A program made the translations under genes and the position numbers. A stretch of DNA of 64,000 bases from IMG/VR virus record IMGVR_UViG_3300011113_000675, positions 78,444 to 142,443 of that record. One strand, given 5' to 3'. Shown piece after piece: positions 6,842 to 15,493 of this stretch; the stretch's first letter is position 1; the number at the start of each line of letters is the position of its first letter. The DNA comes from a virus. Under the pieces are notes generated by a model. The model made no database searches. It was not told where the DNA came from and saw only the letters and a program-made list of their open reading frames with translations.

Positions 6842-7327
6842 ATGAGTACAGTATTAGTTTTGAACTCTGATTACACTCCTTTGAATGTAACAAGTGTACA
6901 GAGAGGATTTGTTTTGGTCACCAAAGGAAAGGCGGAAGTGTTAAGGTCGGATGAGAATCCAATTGTAACAGGTTACAAGACGTTTATACGACCCGTTATC
7001 ATACGCCTATTGAAATATATCAGACATAGAACAAGGCTCAATAAACCGAATCGTAGTCGTATCTATAAAAGGGACGGATATGAGTGTGTTTATTGTGGGT
7101 CAAAAAAGAATCTAACATTAGACCACGTAATACCCAAATCAAGAGGAGGTTCCAATGAATGGACAAACTTAGTTACTTGTTGCTCAAAGTGTAATAGAGA
7201 TAAGGACAACAAAACTCCTGAGGAAGCTAAAATGCTAATGAAAAAACCAGCATACGAACCACCAATAATGTATGATAATGTGGTATTATTAAATGTCTGG
7301 ACAGATTTTCAGAAATCTTTTGTATAA
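6842..7327 (+). CDS. HNH endonuclease of the McrA-like chromosomal type
   Basis: The protein starts VLVLNSDYTPLNVTSVQRG, an N-terminal module typical of the widespread 160-180 residue bacterial HNH proteins. Its nuclease core is CVYCGSKKNLTLDHVIPKSRGG ending in CCSKCNRDKDNKTPEEA: two CxxC zinc pairs surround the DH and N catalytic positions. Its role is unknown. Unlike the other two HNH genes it does not touch a tRNA, and it uses a host-type promoter element, so it is expected early. Confidence 0.9.
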   Translation: MSTVLVLNSDYTPLNVTSVQRGFVLVTKGKAEVLRSDENPIVTGYKTFIRPVIIRLLKYIRHRTRLNKPNRSRIYKRDGYECVYCGSKKNLTLDHVIPKSRGGSNEWTNLVTCCSKCNRDKDNKTPEEAKMLMKKPAYEPPIMYDNVVLLNVWTDFQKSFV

Positions 7328-7349
7328 AATAAAAATTGTATTAACTTTG
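7320..7349 (+). promoter_or_regulatory. Host-type promoter for clpP
   Basis: TTG (7320-7322), a 19-base spacer and TAACTTTG (7342-7349). The element covers the GTG at 7349, which excludes that codon as the translation start. Confidence 0.7.
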
Positions 7350-7366
7350 TGGAAAATAAATTAGAT

Positions 7367-8047
7367 ATGAACATCGGACAAGAATTTCAAAACTATTACG
7401 TAAAACATTTGGGTAAGGGGTCCTTGGACCTTCACAATTTCTCAAGTCAAATTCAATCATCAATGACTCCTTATATTCTTGAAGAACGAGAAATGAGAGC
7501 AACTCAAATCGATATCTTCTCAAGATTGATGAGAGACAGAATTATTTGGGTGGCTGGTCCTGTGGATGATAGAATGTCCACTATTGTACAAGCACAGTTA
7601 ATGTTTATGGACAATGTTGATAAGACGGACATTACAATGCACATTGATAGTCCAGGTGGAAGTGTGAAGTCAGGATTGTCTATGGTTGATGTAATGAACT
7701 ACATTGCTTGTGATATCAGAACTGTAAACACGGGTATGGCGGCATCTATGGGTTCCGTATTGTTGGGGGCAGGAACCAAAGGAAAGAGAAGTTCATTAAG
7801 ATTTTCGAGAACGATGTTACACCAATCTTCTGGAGGATTCGGAGGAAATATTCAGGATGCTGAAATCAGTATGAAAGAATGGCATAAATTGAATGACATT
7901 CTATTTAATCTTCTTGGTGAGTACTGTGGAAAAGACCCTGAACAAGTTAAGTTAGACGCTACCCGAGATTTGTGGTTAGATAGTGAACAAGCTCTCGAAT
8001 ATGGAATTATTGACGAGATTGTTAAAACGAAAAAGAGGGGTAAATAA
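7367..8047 (+). CDS. clpP: ClpP-like serine protease
   Basis: This is a peptidase family S14 protein. The active-site Ser lies in GMAASMGS, the His in TMLHQSSGG and the Asp in DLWLDSEQALEYGIID, so the triad is complete, and the oxyanion-loop motif SPGGSV is present. An in-frame GTG at 7349 overlaps the promoter, so ATG 7367 is preferred (226 residues). ClpP forms a barrel-shaped peptidase that needs an ATPase partner; the phage would rely on host ClpX or ClpA. Phage ClpP proteins may act in host takeover or, in some phages, in head maturation. The gene ends inside its own terminator hairpin. Confidence 0.93.
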   Translation: MNIGQEFQNYYVKHLGKGSLDLHNFSSQIQSSMTPYILEEREMRATQIDIFSRLMRDRIIWVAGPVDDRMSTIVQAQLMFMDNVDKTDITMHIDSPGGSVKSGLSMVDVMNYIACDIRTVNTGMAASMGSVLLGAGTKGKRSSLRFSRTMLHQSSGGFGGNIQDAEISMKEWHKLNDILFNLLGEYCGKDPEQVKLDATRDLWLDSEQALEYGIIDEIVKTKKRGK

Positions 8048-8062
8048 CCCCTCTTTTTTTTT
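8032..8062 (+). terminator. Intrinsic terminator of clpP
   Basis: The inverted repeat AAAGAGGGG/CCCCTCTTT with the clpP stop codon in its loop is followed by a run of T residues. Confidence 0.85.
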
Positions 8063-8128
8063 AGACTTAGAACACCCCCTTTTCTTTTTGTTCGTCAGTT
8101 TATCACAAAATAATTTTACTTATTTTGG

Positions 8129-8797
8129 CTACGGTGTGAATAATCCTCCATCCACATCAGGTTTCAATTTGTCATAAACTTTAGACGCCTTTTCACTCAT
8201 TTTACTAAATAAATCACATACTATATCACTAATTTTTCTTTCCACATTTTCCACAAACGTTTGGTCTTTGACTGCATCCGCTAAAGCACTATTCAAGAAT
8301 TTTGATTCAATCGTATTGGGCCCACTTTGTCCCATAATTCTTTCATGTACCGCCTTGGATAAAGATTCTGCAACTAACTTGGATAACTCATCACAACTTC
8401 TCAATGATTGAGCAAACTTCGTTGGATCTGAAGACAATGAGGACTTTAAAGATTCTTTGAAATAATCCGCTAATTCCAATGATTTCATCAGCGAATCGAC
8501 CAACGGTCCAATGATTGTTTGAAAAACTCCTGTCATCCCGTCTCCGAAAATTTTACCTATAAAGTCTTTCAATTGTTCGTTCAATAAATTTATTTCTTCT
8601 AAGTAATTTATTTCGTAAACAAGTTTGTAGGCGATTTTTTCTTGTTTCGATTTTGTCAAATAACCGAAATTTTTGATATTATATTCAGATTCAAAAATCA
8701 TAAGAATCCTATTCTTCACCAAACTTTGTTCGATCAAGAGTTTTTCTTTTCTTTCTTTTGTTTCTAAGATTGCTTTTTTTATTTTTATTTCTAACAT
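8129..8797 (-). CDS. Leader-type late protein, 222 residues
   Basis: The N-terminal helix is rich in Lys and Glu and ends at LLIEQS (Glu23-Gln24), which matches the hydrophobic-x-Glu-Gln end of the leaders seen in many proteins here. The body is helical with an LLVDSLMKSLELA-like amphipathic middle and no recognised domain. It lies 8 bases after the peptidoglycan-binding leader protein 8806-10074 and shares its late promoter. A virion component is the likeliest role. Confidence 0.7.
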   Translation of the reverse strand: MLEIKIKKAILETKERKEKLLIEQSLVKNRILMIFESEYNIKNFGYLTKSKQEKIAYKLVYEINYLEEINLLNEQLKDFIGKIFGDGMTGVFQTIIGPLVDSLMKSLELADYFKESLKSSLSSDPTKFAQSLRSCDELSKLVAESLSKAVHERIMGQSGPNTIESKFLNSALADAVKDQTFVENVERKISDIVCDLFSKMSEKASKVYDKLKPDVDGGLFTP

Positions 8798-8805
8798 GAG
8801 TGTAA

Positions 8806-10074
8806 TTACTTAATTCTCCATATTGAATCCGGTCCTTGTGTTAATGGTCCTCCCGCCACACGACCTGATAAAACATCTAACATATTATCAATATTTCGAC
8901 CACCTCTTCCTAATACACCAAATTTTCCATAGTGCTGGTCTTTACAAGCCTGAACAATTCTTCTTGCTTGTGCAATTGTTGTAGGGTCAACGACGATACT
9001 ATTCTTTTGTTGGAATGATGTGTAAAAATCTCTGATATTTTTTCTACAAACTGATTTATCAATCGATTGGTTATCTAAAATATCACTTAAAATACTATCT
9101 CGTCTTCTAAGTGTGGATTGTTGATTAGGATCGGAGTATCCTGCCGCTGGCCCAATTTGCGTTGGTTCTGTAACAGGTTCATCTGTTTGTGTTTGTTGGG
9201 TGACAGGTTGGGCTTCTTGTGCCGCAGGTTGTGTTTCTTTTTGGTTGAGTATCTGTGAAAAGAATTCTTCGGAATTTCTACTCTCGAAATTTAGCTCCCC
9301 AATACTACTTTTCATTGTAAAGTTTGAATCTCCATCACAACTCCATTCACCGTTGTCAGTGAAAACTCCATTTGTGAACTGTTTCCAAGTTTTCTTCCCA
9401 TCTGCCCAACTGTTAAATCTCCAAATCAGGTTTGTTATTTTAAATATTACTTCAAATTCATTTTTACCCTCTATGGTATTTTGTAAGTGGCTAAAGCTCG
9501 AATAAAGATACTTGTTCGCTCGAAAAAAAGTTTGAATACATGAGAATATGTCATCAGGTTGAGTTTGTTGTGTGACAGGCTGTGTTCCTTTTGAGATTTG
9601 TCCAAATTCCTTTGGTGCTAAACGTAACTGCGAATCCGAAGTTTTTACTTTACTTTGAACTGGATTAGCCGCAACCCTCATTTTTTCATCTGATTTTTTG
9701 AGTAATGCTTTGATGGTCTCAGGTCCAACTATACCATCCTTCTTCAATGGTTCCCCCTCATCATTTTTATTTTCTGATTGAAATTTTTCAACTTGTGCTT
9801 TAGTTAAACTACCAAAATCATCATCAACCTCACCTGATTTACTAATATTTGTATATCCCGCAGAAATCAACAACTCCTGTATTTTACCCACAATTGGACC
9901 TTTCATTCCAGATTTAACAACAGATTTACCATTTTTTATATCATCAATTGTCAAGTCTGTCGTTTGTTCCAAAACTAAAGTCTTATTTTCAGTCAAGGTT
10001 TTAGACAAATCATACTTCATCATCAACTTTACTCTCTCTAATGCTTCTTGGGGGTTATATTTCGCCTTAACCAT
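8806..10074 (-). CDS. Leader protein with peptidoglycan-binding domain and WxCDG module, 422 residues
   Basis: The first 37 residues form a leader ending in LVLEQT (Glu36-Gln37). Residues about 55-125 form a PF01471-type peptidoglycan-binding domain (MKGPIVGKIQELLISAGY, DDDFGSLTKAQVEKFQ, DGIVGPETIKALL). A Gln/Thr/Pro-rich linker follows, then a module with GEWSCDGDSNFTMK that recurs twice in 37216-37917. The C-terminal 100 residues contain RRIVQACKDQHYGKFGVLGRGG. Wall binding plus the leader suggests a virion protein acting at the host cell wall. Confidence 0.8.
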   Translation of the reverse strand: MVKAKYNPQEALERVKLMMKYDLSKTLTENKTLVLEQTTDLTIDDIKNGKSVVKSGMKGPIVGKIQELLISAGYTNISKSGEVDDDFGSLTKAQVEKFQSENKNDEGEPLKKDGIVGPETIKALLKKSDEKMRVAANPVQSKVKTSDSQLRLAPKEFGQISKGTQPVTQQTQPDDIFSCIQTFFRANKYLYSSFSHLQNTIEGKNEFEVIFKITNLIWRFNSWADGKKTWKQFTNGVFTDNGEWSCDGDSNFTMKSSIGELNFESRNSEEFFSQILNQKETQPAAQEAQPVTQQTQTDEPVTEPTQIGPAAGYSDPNQQSTLRRRDSILSDILDNQSIDKSVCRKNIRDFYTSFQQKNSIVVDPTTIAQARRIVQACKDQHYGKFGVLGRGGRNIDNMLDVLSGRVAGGPLTQGPDSIWRIK

Positions 10075-10091
10075 ATTTACTAATTTATATT

Positions 10092-10098
10092 ATAAATA
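10092..10098 (-). promoter_or_regulatory. Late box before 8806-10074
   Basis: TATTTAT on the minus strand, 17 bases before the ATG. Confidence 0.6.
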
Positions 10099-10106
10099 CA
10101 CGTAAT

Positions 10107-10352
10107 TTACCAAATTTGATTTGCGGCTCCTCTTGTAAGACCTGTTTCCCATTTTTCGCCAGATGCACCTAATCTATTCGCTTTACCTCTTGTAATTGTA
10201 TATGAGTCAGACCATTTTGGGACTTTTCCTCCACCACCTCCTGAAGATGCCGGAGCAGCCCCAGCATCATCTTGTTCACCCATTTCATCTTTAGTTCCCA
10301 TTTGAGAATACTTAGAAAAAAAATCTATAAGGAAGTCAACGTCTAAAATCAT
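10107..10352 (-). CDS. Small Gly-rich late protein, 81 residues
   Basis: It contains a MGEQDD segment at residues 24-29 that resembles the Glu-Gln ends of leaders, then a run of Gly and Ala, and a C-terminal half in which TRGKANR and TRGAANQ form a short repeat. A late box lies 4 bases upstream. Function unknown; a small virion protein is plausible. Confidence 0.65.
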   Translation of the reverse strand: MILDVDFLIDFFSKYSQMGTKDEMGEQDDAGAAPASSGGGGGKVPKWSDSYTITRGKANRLGASGEKWETGLTRGAANQIW

Positions 10353-10356
10353 ACTA

Positions 10357-10363
10357 ATAAATA
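10357..10363 (-). promoter_or_regulatory. Late box before 10107-10352
   Basis: TATTTAT on the minus strand, 4 bases before the ATG. Confidence 0.55.
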
Positions 10364-10400
10364 TTTGTTTAATTAGAAATTTTTTTTTACTCTTTGAAAG

Positions 10401-10931
10401 ATGAAAAAGATTATACCTCTAATTCTTTTATTTTTAACCTCTTGTCAATTCTACGTCACCGAAATTAAGGATGTTACGTTGAGTGGAAAGTATGTTGTTT
10501 CCAAATTGGAAATTACAAATGTTGACCAAAATCAAACTAAAGACCAAATTTACTTAGTGGGAGACACGTACGTAAATCAAAATCTCCCCCATCCATTCAA
10601 TAACATCAAGATTAACAATTTTTACATACACTTTGACTATTCTACAGTCAAAATGGATTTCCTCGGGTCAACAAAGTCAGGTGAAGATATTTGGAGATAT
10701 GGTGTCAATCCTGATGAAATTTTTTATAACATATTTGGAACGACTCCATTCCACTCTGGGTACCTTCAATACGACTACACATCAAAAGATGGAAGCCACG
10801 TTTTGTTAACATTTATGATCGAAGATGACGGTTTTGAAACACTTCAACTAAAATCCTCAGGAGCTTGGTTTGGTGGTAAATTTGGTCAAAAACAAGTTAT
10901 GACAATTCAATTAACTCGAGTTGGTCCTTAA
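10401..10931 (+). CDS. Lipoprotein of unknown function, 176 residues
   Basis: A short signal peptide MKKIIPLILLFLTSC has a lipobox LTSC (Cys15). The mature region is beta-rich with many aromatic residues and no domain I recognise (DFLGSTKSGEDIWRYG, GYLQYDYTSKDG). It stands alone on the plus strand among minus-strand genes and overlaps the convergent gene 10928-11230 by 4 bases. An outer-spanin role is conceivable only on grounds of lipidation; the size argues for a periplasmic or surface lipoprotein instead. Confidence 0.75.
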   Translation: MKKIIPLILLFLTSCQFYVTEIKDVTLSGKYVVSKLEITNVDQNQTKDQIYLVGDTYVNQNLPHPFNNIKINNFYIHFDYSTVKMDFLGSTKSGEDIWRYGVNPDEIFYNIFGTTPFHSGYLQYDYTSKDGSHVLLTFMIEDDGFETLQLKSSGAWFGGKFGQKQVMTIQLTRVGP

Positions 10932-11230
10932 TAGAATTCAGGTTGTGGGATTGAATCGGGATTAACGATATAATATTCATTCAGAAAGGACATCAACTCC
11001 TCTTCATCCAACTCTACTTTTTCTTCATCATCATAAGAATCCTCTTCAATTTCATCATCGAAAAAATCAAAAGATTCCGTGATTAAATCGAAACCATAAC
11101 TCTCGACAATGTTGTAATCGATAACGTCGATTCTAACGACATCTTCTTCGTCTTCAATAGTTCTGAACGAAACTTCCAAAAGGTTTTTCTCACCGTTAAA
11201 GTAGTAAGAGACGATTTCTTTTATTTCCAT
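10928..11230 (-). CDS. Acidic hypothetical protein, 100 residues
   Basis: The preferred start gives MEIKEIVSYYFNGEKN; the upstream ATG would add seven unlikely residues. A short beta-rich N-terminus is followed by a stretch dominated by Asp and Glu (DDEIEEDSYDDEEKVELDEE). Function unknown. Confidence 0.65.
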   Translation of the reverse strand: MEIKEIVSYYFNGEKNLLEVSFRTIEDEEDVVRIDVIDYNIVESYGFDLITESFDFFDDEIEEDSYDDEEKVELDEEELMSFLNEYYIVNPDSIPQPEFY

Positions 11231-11296
11231 ATGACAACAATTTATTAACAAATATTAGAAAATATATGAAAAGTCATATATTTGTTGGAATTAAAT

Positions 11297-11324
11297 AAAA
11301 AACCCCATATTTCTATGGGGTTGA
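11297..11324 (-). terminator. Intrinsic terminator downstream of 11370-12824
   Basis: The inverted repeat CCCCATA/TATGGGG with U-rich tracts on both strands. A second hairpin (CCTACGA/TCGTAGG) lies at 11341-11363, between the gene and this terminator. Confidence 0.8.
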
Positions 11325-11369
11325 AACTCATCTGAGTCGGTCCTACGAGACTATCGTAGGAGGGGTAAT

Positions 11370-12824
11370 TTATTTTATCACTTTCATTCTATTCATCATT
11401 TCCACAATTTTGTTTTTTTGATTGTGGAAGGATTCTTGTAAATCTTCATCCATTTCAAATTCTTCCTCTTCTTCAACTTCCTCTTCATTGTAACTTGACC
11501 TTTGATATGGTCCTGCACTACCAGGTCCTTTGGAATCAAAGTCATATGGAGGGTCCATTTCACCATAAATTCCTTGAGAACCTGATACATCAACTTCATC
11601 TATTTCATCGGCAAATGCTGATTCCATGAACATAAAGTCCTCTTCTTCTTCCTCTTCTTGTCCTCCGCATTCTTCGTAATAACCAGTAATTAAATCTTCT
11701 CCGAACCAATCTTTACAGATGTCATGTAATTCATCAAACATCTCATCACCTTCAGGATTTTGTCCCGTTTCTGCAAAGAAATTATCGATTGCCGAAGAAA
11801 TTATATTGTCAGCATATTCAAATTCATCACTGAAATCATTACACATATCCCATTGAGTTTTTTCAAATTCAATGAAAGTCAACAAGTTGTCATAAGTTAT
11901 CCCTCTTCTTCTGAATCTAATCATGTTCTCAGGTGCTTGCTCTTCCATTTCTCCCTCGGTTGGATATACTTCATCAGGACCGTCACTTATAAAGTCATAT
12001 GCTGGTTTGATGTTACTAATATCCATGTCGGGAGCATTACCACCTCCTGTATAACCTTGTTCATCGATAGTTTCCATCCCCTTCAACAAATCTTTGTCGA
12101 TAAGACCAACTTTTATTAAACGGTTCAATAAAGTTTTTCTAGGAAGTTTTCTCAAATATCTAATTACAATCGGCGGGATATCTTCCCCATATTGACCGAA
12201 TAAATTATTCAAGATTTCATTTTCTTTTGGAGATGGGATAAATGAAGCTCTCGATCTTGATGCTTTCATCCCTCTCGGACCTTTCTCATAAGGCATATCA
12301 TCCATGAATTGTTCGTCCATTTCTTCACCAGCTTGTAAGTCCTCGAATCCATCATCTTCATTGTCAGGATCTTCGTATTCACCTTCTGATTTTATTTTTT
12401 TCATGTGGTGCATTTTTTCAAAAGTATCTACACTATTAGATGGTCCTTCGATGTAATCAAATCCTGCAGATGGGTTCAAATCTTCTTCATCATAGATATC
12501 ATCTAATTTGCCAACACCTTCTTCCATTTCTCTGCCACCACATTGTTCACATATACCTTCAGCCATTCGACCTCCGCATTGTTCACACATTTCTTTTTCT
12601 TCAACTTGTTCGTTGATTCCCATATTTGTATATTTCTTAACCTCACCTTTGTTGTTAACAACCATTCCGTCTTTGTCACCAGCGAAATCGTAGGTATATA
12701 AAGGTTGAGTGTTTGAAACCTGTGGTTGCATGGTTTGGTATCCATTATACAAACTCTTGTGTTGGTCCAAAATATTTTGTTTCTCTGTTGCAGATAATTG
12801 ACCTAATCCAAAGTATCCTCTCAT
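11370..12824 (-). CDS. Very acidic modular late protein with repeated hydrophobic-x-Glu-Gln sites, 484 residues
   Basis: The start MRGYFGLGQLSATEKQNILD resembles the S/T-x-x-E-K class of leaders. The body alternates acidic linkers with short repeats: CEQCGG occurs twice (residues 79-95, a zinc-ribbon-like pair), a YDF-x-S-x-GP-like motif occurs three times, and hydrophobic-x-Glu-Gln occurs at least four times (INEQ, MDEQ, IDEQ, MEEQ). A region with DEFEYADNIISSAIDNFF and DWFGEDLITGYYEECG is shared with 41270-43717. This could be a head-core or scaffold-like protein cut at several sites during maturation. It has its own late box and a double terminator. Confidence 0.75.
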   Translation of the reverse strand: MRGYFGLGQLSATEKQNILDQHKSLYNGYQTMQPQVSNTQPLYTYDFAGDKDGMVVNNKGEVKKYTNMGINEQVEEKEMCEQCGGRMAEGICEQCGGREMEEGVGKLDDIYDEEDLNPSAGFDYIEGPSNSVDTFEKMHHMKKIKSEGEYEDPDNEDDGFEDLQAGEEMDEQFMDDMPYEKGPRGMKASRSRASFIPSPKENEILNNLFGQYGEDIPPIVIRYLRKLPRKTLLNRLIKVGLIDKDLLKGMETIDEQGYTGGGNAPDMDISNIKPAYDFISDGPDEVYPTEGEMEEQAPENMIRFRRRGITYDNLLTFIEFEKTQWDMCNDFSDEFEYADNIISSAIDNFFAETGQNPEGDEMFDELHDICKDWFGEDLITGYYEECGGQEEEEEEDFMFMESAFADEIDEVDVSGSQGIYGEMDPPYDFDSKGPGSAGPYQRSSYNEEEVEEEEEFEMDEDLQESFHNQKNKIVEMMNRMKVIK

Positions 12825-12841
12825 AACTATTAGTTTTATTA

Positions 12842-12848
12842 ATAAATA
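12842..12848 (-). promoter_or_regulatory. Late box before 11370-12824
   Basis: TATTTAT on the minus strand, 17 bases before the ATG. Confidence 0.55.
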
Positions 12849-12951
12849 CTTTTATTTCTTTGTTTTTTCATTTGACATTATTTCAGATAAATTTTATTAT
12901 TGTATTACACAAGTGAGTTTCATATTTTCATCCGATAGTATCTTGGTAATT

Positions 12952-12958
12952 TATTTAT
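12952..12958 (+). promoter_or_regulatory. Possible late box before 12996-13250
   Basis: TATTTAT on the plus strand, 37 bases before the ATG, which is farther than usual. It is preceded by CGATAGTATCTTGGTAA, a sequence also found near the late boxes at 26163 and 29898. Confidence 0.35.
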
Positions 12959-12995
12959 CGCCTCAATTTATGGGCTCACTTGTTACTTCTCTACT

Positions 12996-13250
12996 ATGAC
13001 AATCAACAACTACGATATCGACGAATACGCTGAAGGTGCCATCATTTTGGATGGACTAGATGAAGCCATAATTGGAATTGTCGAAGAGTTCGGAAACGGA
13101 CCTCGAATCCTATATTCAAAAAACAAAATCCTCAACATTCTCTGTGAAAGAGATTCAATGACTCATTCTGAGGCAGAAGAGTTTTACGACTACAATATCA
13201 TCGGTTTATACGCTGGAGAACAAAACCCGATATTTTTGGTTTCCGAGTAA
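12996..13250 (+). CDS. Conserved-type phage protein, 84 residues
   Basis: An acidic soluble protein with the core DEAIIGIVEEFGNGPRILYS, a pattern I associate with small proteins of unknown function in Bacteroidota phages. It is the first of a plus-strand run of about sixteen small genes around thyA. Confidence 0.75.
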   Translation: MTINNYDIDEYAEGAIILDGLDEAIIGIVEEFGNGPRILYSKNKILNILCERDSMTHSEAEEFYDYNIIGLYAGEQNPIFLVSE

Positions 13251-13280
13251 TTTTTTATTATCATTGTAAAAAACAAAAAA

Positions 13281-13469
13281 ATGTATTGGAAAGTCAACTA
13301 CGGTAAATTTGTAACATTTACAGGAAGGTATTGGATAATACCTTGTATATCAATTTGGTATGATAGATACTATTTTCTTGAAACAGGAATTGAAACTCCT
13401 GCTTTCGGGTTTCAGATTAGCTTTCTCAATTTTGCTTACGGAATAAGAATACAAAAACAATACTATTAA
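13281..13469 (+). CDS. Small aromatic-rich phage protein, 62 residues
   Basis: The product is unusually rich in Tyr, Phe and Trp (WIIPCISIWYDRYYFLETG) and is spaced 27 bases after the preceding gene. It may associate with a membrane but has no clean transmembrane segment. Function unknown. Confidence 0.65.
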   Translation: MYWKVNYGKFVTFTGRYWIIPCISIWYDRYYFLETGIETPAFGFQISFLNFAYGIRIQKQYY

Positions 13470-13473
13470 AACT

Positions 13474-13644
13474 ATGAAAAAGAAAATATTTCAAGGTATC
13501 GCCTTAATTGGAGTGTTTACTTTAGGTATGTACACTGCAAGTCAATTTGTGTTTGGTACCCCAGTGGATACCCATAGATGGTTAATAACTACCCTAGCGA
13601 TTGTACTGCTTTTGTCATTCGCCGACGAGAAAGAAAAAGAATAA
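13474..13644 (+). CDS. Small membrane protein, 56 residues
   Basis: ATG at 13474 opens a frame with two hydrophobic segments, IFQGIALIGVFTLGMYTA and WLITTLAIVLLLSF, separated by a short polar loop and ending in charged EKEKE. Two short transmembrane helices with both ends on the cytoplasmic side are likely. It lies 4 bases after the preceding stop and 3 bases before the next start, which supports its being translated. Confidence 0.65.
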   Translation: MKKKIFQGIALIGVFTLGMYTASQFVFGTPVDTHRWLITTLAIVLLLSFADEKEKE

Positions 13645-13647
13645 TGT

Positions 13648-13875
13648 ATGAAACTATTTTGTAAAATTGGGCTTCATTATTGGAAAACCAAAAAGGAAAA
13701 ACATGAAGTAATTGACCACCCAAAAGGTAGAAAAGACATAAGGGTTAATGTCCGAGAATGTAAACTCTGTGGTGATAGACAATATTATTCTCTACCAGAT
13801 AAGAATGATTTACGGACATGGAAACCATGTCCATTCAAAAAAACCGATAAAATAACATTAAATCAAATTAAATAA
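13648..13875 (+). CDS. Small zinc-knuckle-like protein, 75 residues
   Basis: Basic protein with Cys5 and His10 near the N-terminus (FCKIGLHYWK) and CKLCG at about residue 38, suggesting one zinc site. Function unknown. It starts 3 bases after the preceding gene. Confidence 0.7.
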   Translation: MKLFCKIGLHYWKTKKEKHEVIDHPKGRKDIRVNVRECKLCGDRQYYSLPDKNDLRTWKPCPFKKTDKITLNQIK

Positions 13876-13876
13876 T

Positions 13877-14098
13877 ATGCAAACATTAGTATTCAACACC
13901 AAAACCAAAAACGTAACAGTCTACTCAGACAAACCTGGATCGACAATGATTTCCAACTTTTCAGACGTTCCGACTGTAAAAGTTATGGAATCTTATTATG
14001 AAGTGATGCAAAAACAAACCGATGACACTGGAATTGAAAATCGTATTCCTGTTGCAAGATTTCCAATTGCAAACACAAATATGTTAATCCAAAGTTAA
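13877..14098 (+). CDS. Phage hypothetical protein, 73 residues
   Basis: A soluble beta-rich protein (MQTLVFNTKTKNVTVYSD) ending in RFPIANTNMLIQS. It starts one base after the preceding stop, so translation is probably coupled. No family function known. Confidence 0.75.
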   Translation: MQTLVFNTKTKNVTVYSDKPGSTMISNFSDVPTVKVMESYYEVMQKQTDDTGIENRIPVARFPIANTNMLIQS

Positions 14099-14102
14099 AC
14101 AC

Positions 14103-14303
14103 ATGAAACCCAACTTAGAGAAAATATTGAGTAAATACATTGTTCACACCGGATTTTTTGACAGAGATTCGGTGGAAAAATGTATGGAAAAATCTTATGA
14201 TTTGGGGATTAAAGAATTTTTGAATTGGTTATCAAAACAAGGACATTTGTCAGACAACATAAATTACATTATAGAGGAATGGAATAGTCAAAATAAAAAA
14301 TGA
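14103..14303 (+). CDS. Phage hypothetical protein, 66 residues
   Basis: A helical soluble protein (DLGIKEFLNWLSKQGHL) in the tight plus-strand run. It overlaps the next gene by 4 bases (ATGA). Function unknown. Confidence 0.7.
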   Translation: MKPNLEKILSKYIVHTGFFDRDSVEKCMEKSYDLGIKEFLNWLSKQGHLSDNINYIIEEWNSQNKK

Positions 14304-14629
14304 AATATTATTTTTTGGTTTTGGTGTTTCAAATTATGTTCAATATCTTTAAGGTGTTGGAAATAAAATACACCTATGAGAATAAGTTAGGTCTCTTACT
14401 GTATAACTCCGTCTACATCAATTTGGTTGCACTGGCATCAGTATATTGGTCTTTGGACAGATTATTTGAAGGTGATTGGTGGATTATACCATTTTATCTT
14501 GCAGGAAGCGTAATTGGGAAATGGATTGCCATGCGTCATATTGAAAACATCAGATACAAAATATTCAAATTATTCGGGAAAAAAATTAGTAAGTTGCAAC
14601 ATAAATTTTCAAATCGAGATGAAGACTAA
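14300..14629 (+). CDS. Phage membrane protein, 109 residues
   Basis: Three hydrophobic segments are visible at about residues 2-18, 30-50 and 60-80 (YYFLVLVFQIMFNIF, LVALASVYWSL, WWIIPFYLAGSVIG), followed by a basic C-terminal tail. It overlaps its neighbours at both ends. Function unknown. Confidence 0.75.
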   Translation: MKYYFLVLVFQIMFNIFKVLEIKYTYENKLGLLLYNSVYINLVALASVYWSLDRLFEGDWWIIPFYLAGSVIGKWIAMRHIENIRYKIFKLFGKKISKLQHKFSNRDED

Positions 14630-15245
14630 CATAGAAAGTACGTTTGAATTCAAGGACAATAGACCTTTCAAAGAAAAGACATTGGATTTTCTTCAAAGTC
14701 TTATGTTTTGGAAGGGAAGAAAAAAAGGAATGATTTTTACCCGAGATATTTCTTTCGACGAAATCCGTGCAGTTTTTTTCCCAAAAAATTTTTACGAAAA
14801 GTATCATTATTTAGGATCAGTTCCTTACCGAGAAGATGGAAAATTGTTTAAAGCATTGTATCCTTTAGTTCTTGCAATGGATTATGAGGCAAAACCGAAA
14901 TGGTGTCCAAGATGGGTTCTTCGTTTTCTACACTTATTCGGTTCTGATAACTCCATTGTAAGAGTTCGTAATTTCACTTTACATAATTGGGAGAAAAAAC
15001 TTACAAAAGGAATGATGATTTGGGATTACAAAACCAAGTGGACCGACTATGATTTGAGAATTTCAATAAACGCTCCAAAGCATCTACAGGATTTGGCGGA
15101 TTACATCGAAGATGGATATTATTCTAAGGGGAGACAAGAAGAATTAGTGGGGCAAATCAAAGCTATCGATCCTGAGGCAAAAATAGTTTGGGGCAGTGTG
15201 GATAGATTAGTTGACCAATTAAATAAATTGAGAGATACTAAATAA
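14619..15245 (+). CDS. Phage hypothetical protein, 208 residues
   Basis: The start MKTNIESTFEFKDNRPFKEK is chosen because the longer frame would lie fully inside the upstream gene; with it the overlap is 11 bases. The protein has an aromatic middle (KWCPRWVLRFLHLFG) and a charged helical C-terminus. No catalytic motif is recognised. Confidence 0.7.
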   Translation: MKTNIESTFEFKDNRPFKEKTLDFLQSLMFWKGRKKGMIFTRDISFDEIRAVFFPKNFYEKYHYLGSVPYREDGKLFKALYPLVLAMDYEAKPKWCPRWVLRFLHLFGSDNSIVRVRNFTLHNWEKKLTKGMMIWDYKTKWTDYDLRISINAPKHLQDLADYIEDGYYSKGRQEELVGQIKAIDPEAKIVWGSVDRLVDQLNKLRDTK

Positions 15246-15253
15246 TTAATGAC

Positions 15254-15409
15254 ATGACAACAACATTAATATTTTTAATCATTTGTATAACCCTATTTCC
15301 TGTGACATGGCTTTGGATTAAACGAATTGATTATATGCATAAAAATCATCCTGACTACAAAGGTGAAGATTTATTTGACGAAAATGAAAAAGACAATTTC
15401 AAAAATTAA
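15254..15409 (+). CDS. Small membrane-anchored protein, 51 residues
   Basis: One N-terminal hydrophobic helix (TTLIFLIICITLFPVTWLW) is followed by a charged tail with DLFDENEKDN. It starts 8 bases after the preceding stop. The C-terminal end overlaps the next short frame. Confidence 0.55.
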   Translation: MTTTLIFLIICITLFPVTWLWIKRIDYMHKNHPDYKGEDLFDENEKDNFKN

Positions 15410-15491
15410 GACAGTGCTTAAAGACATTTGGTTAGGATTTACATTATCAAATGAATTTAGAAATAACCATCAACAATGGCCCAAAATTTAG
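15384..15491 (+). CDS. Possible 35-residue peptide upstream of thyA
   Basis: A short frame begins MKKTISKIKTVLKDIWLGF, overlaps the previous gene by 26 bases and ends 2 bases before the preferred thyA start at 15494. The arrangement suggests translational coupling to thyA, but coding is not certain. Confidence 0.4.
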   Translation: MKKTISKIKTVLKDIWLGFTLSNEFRNNHQQWPKI

Positions 15492-15493
15492 TT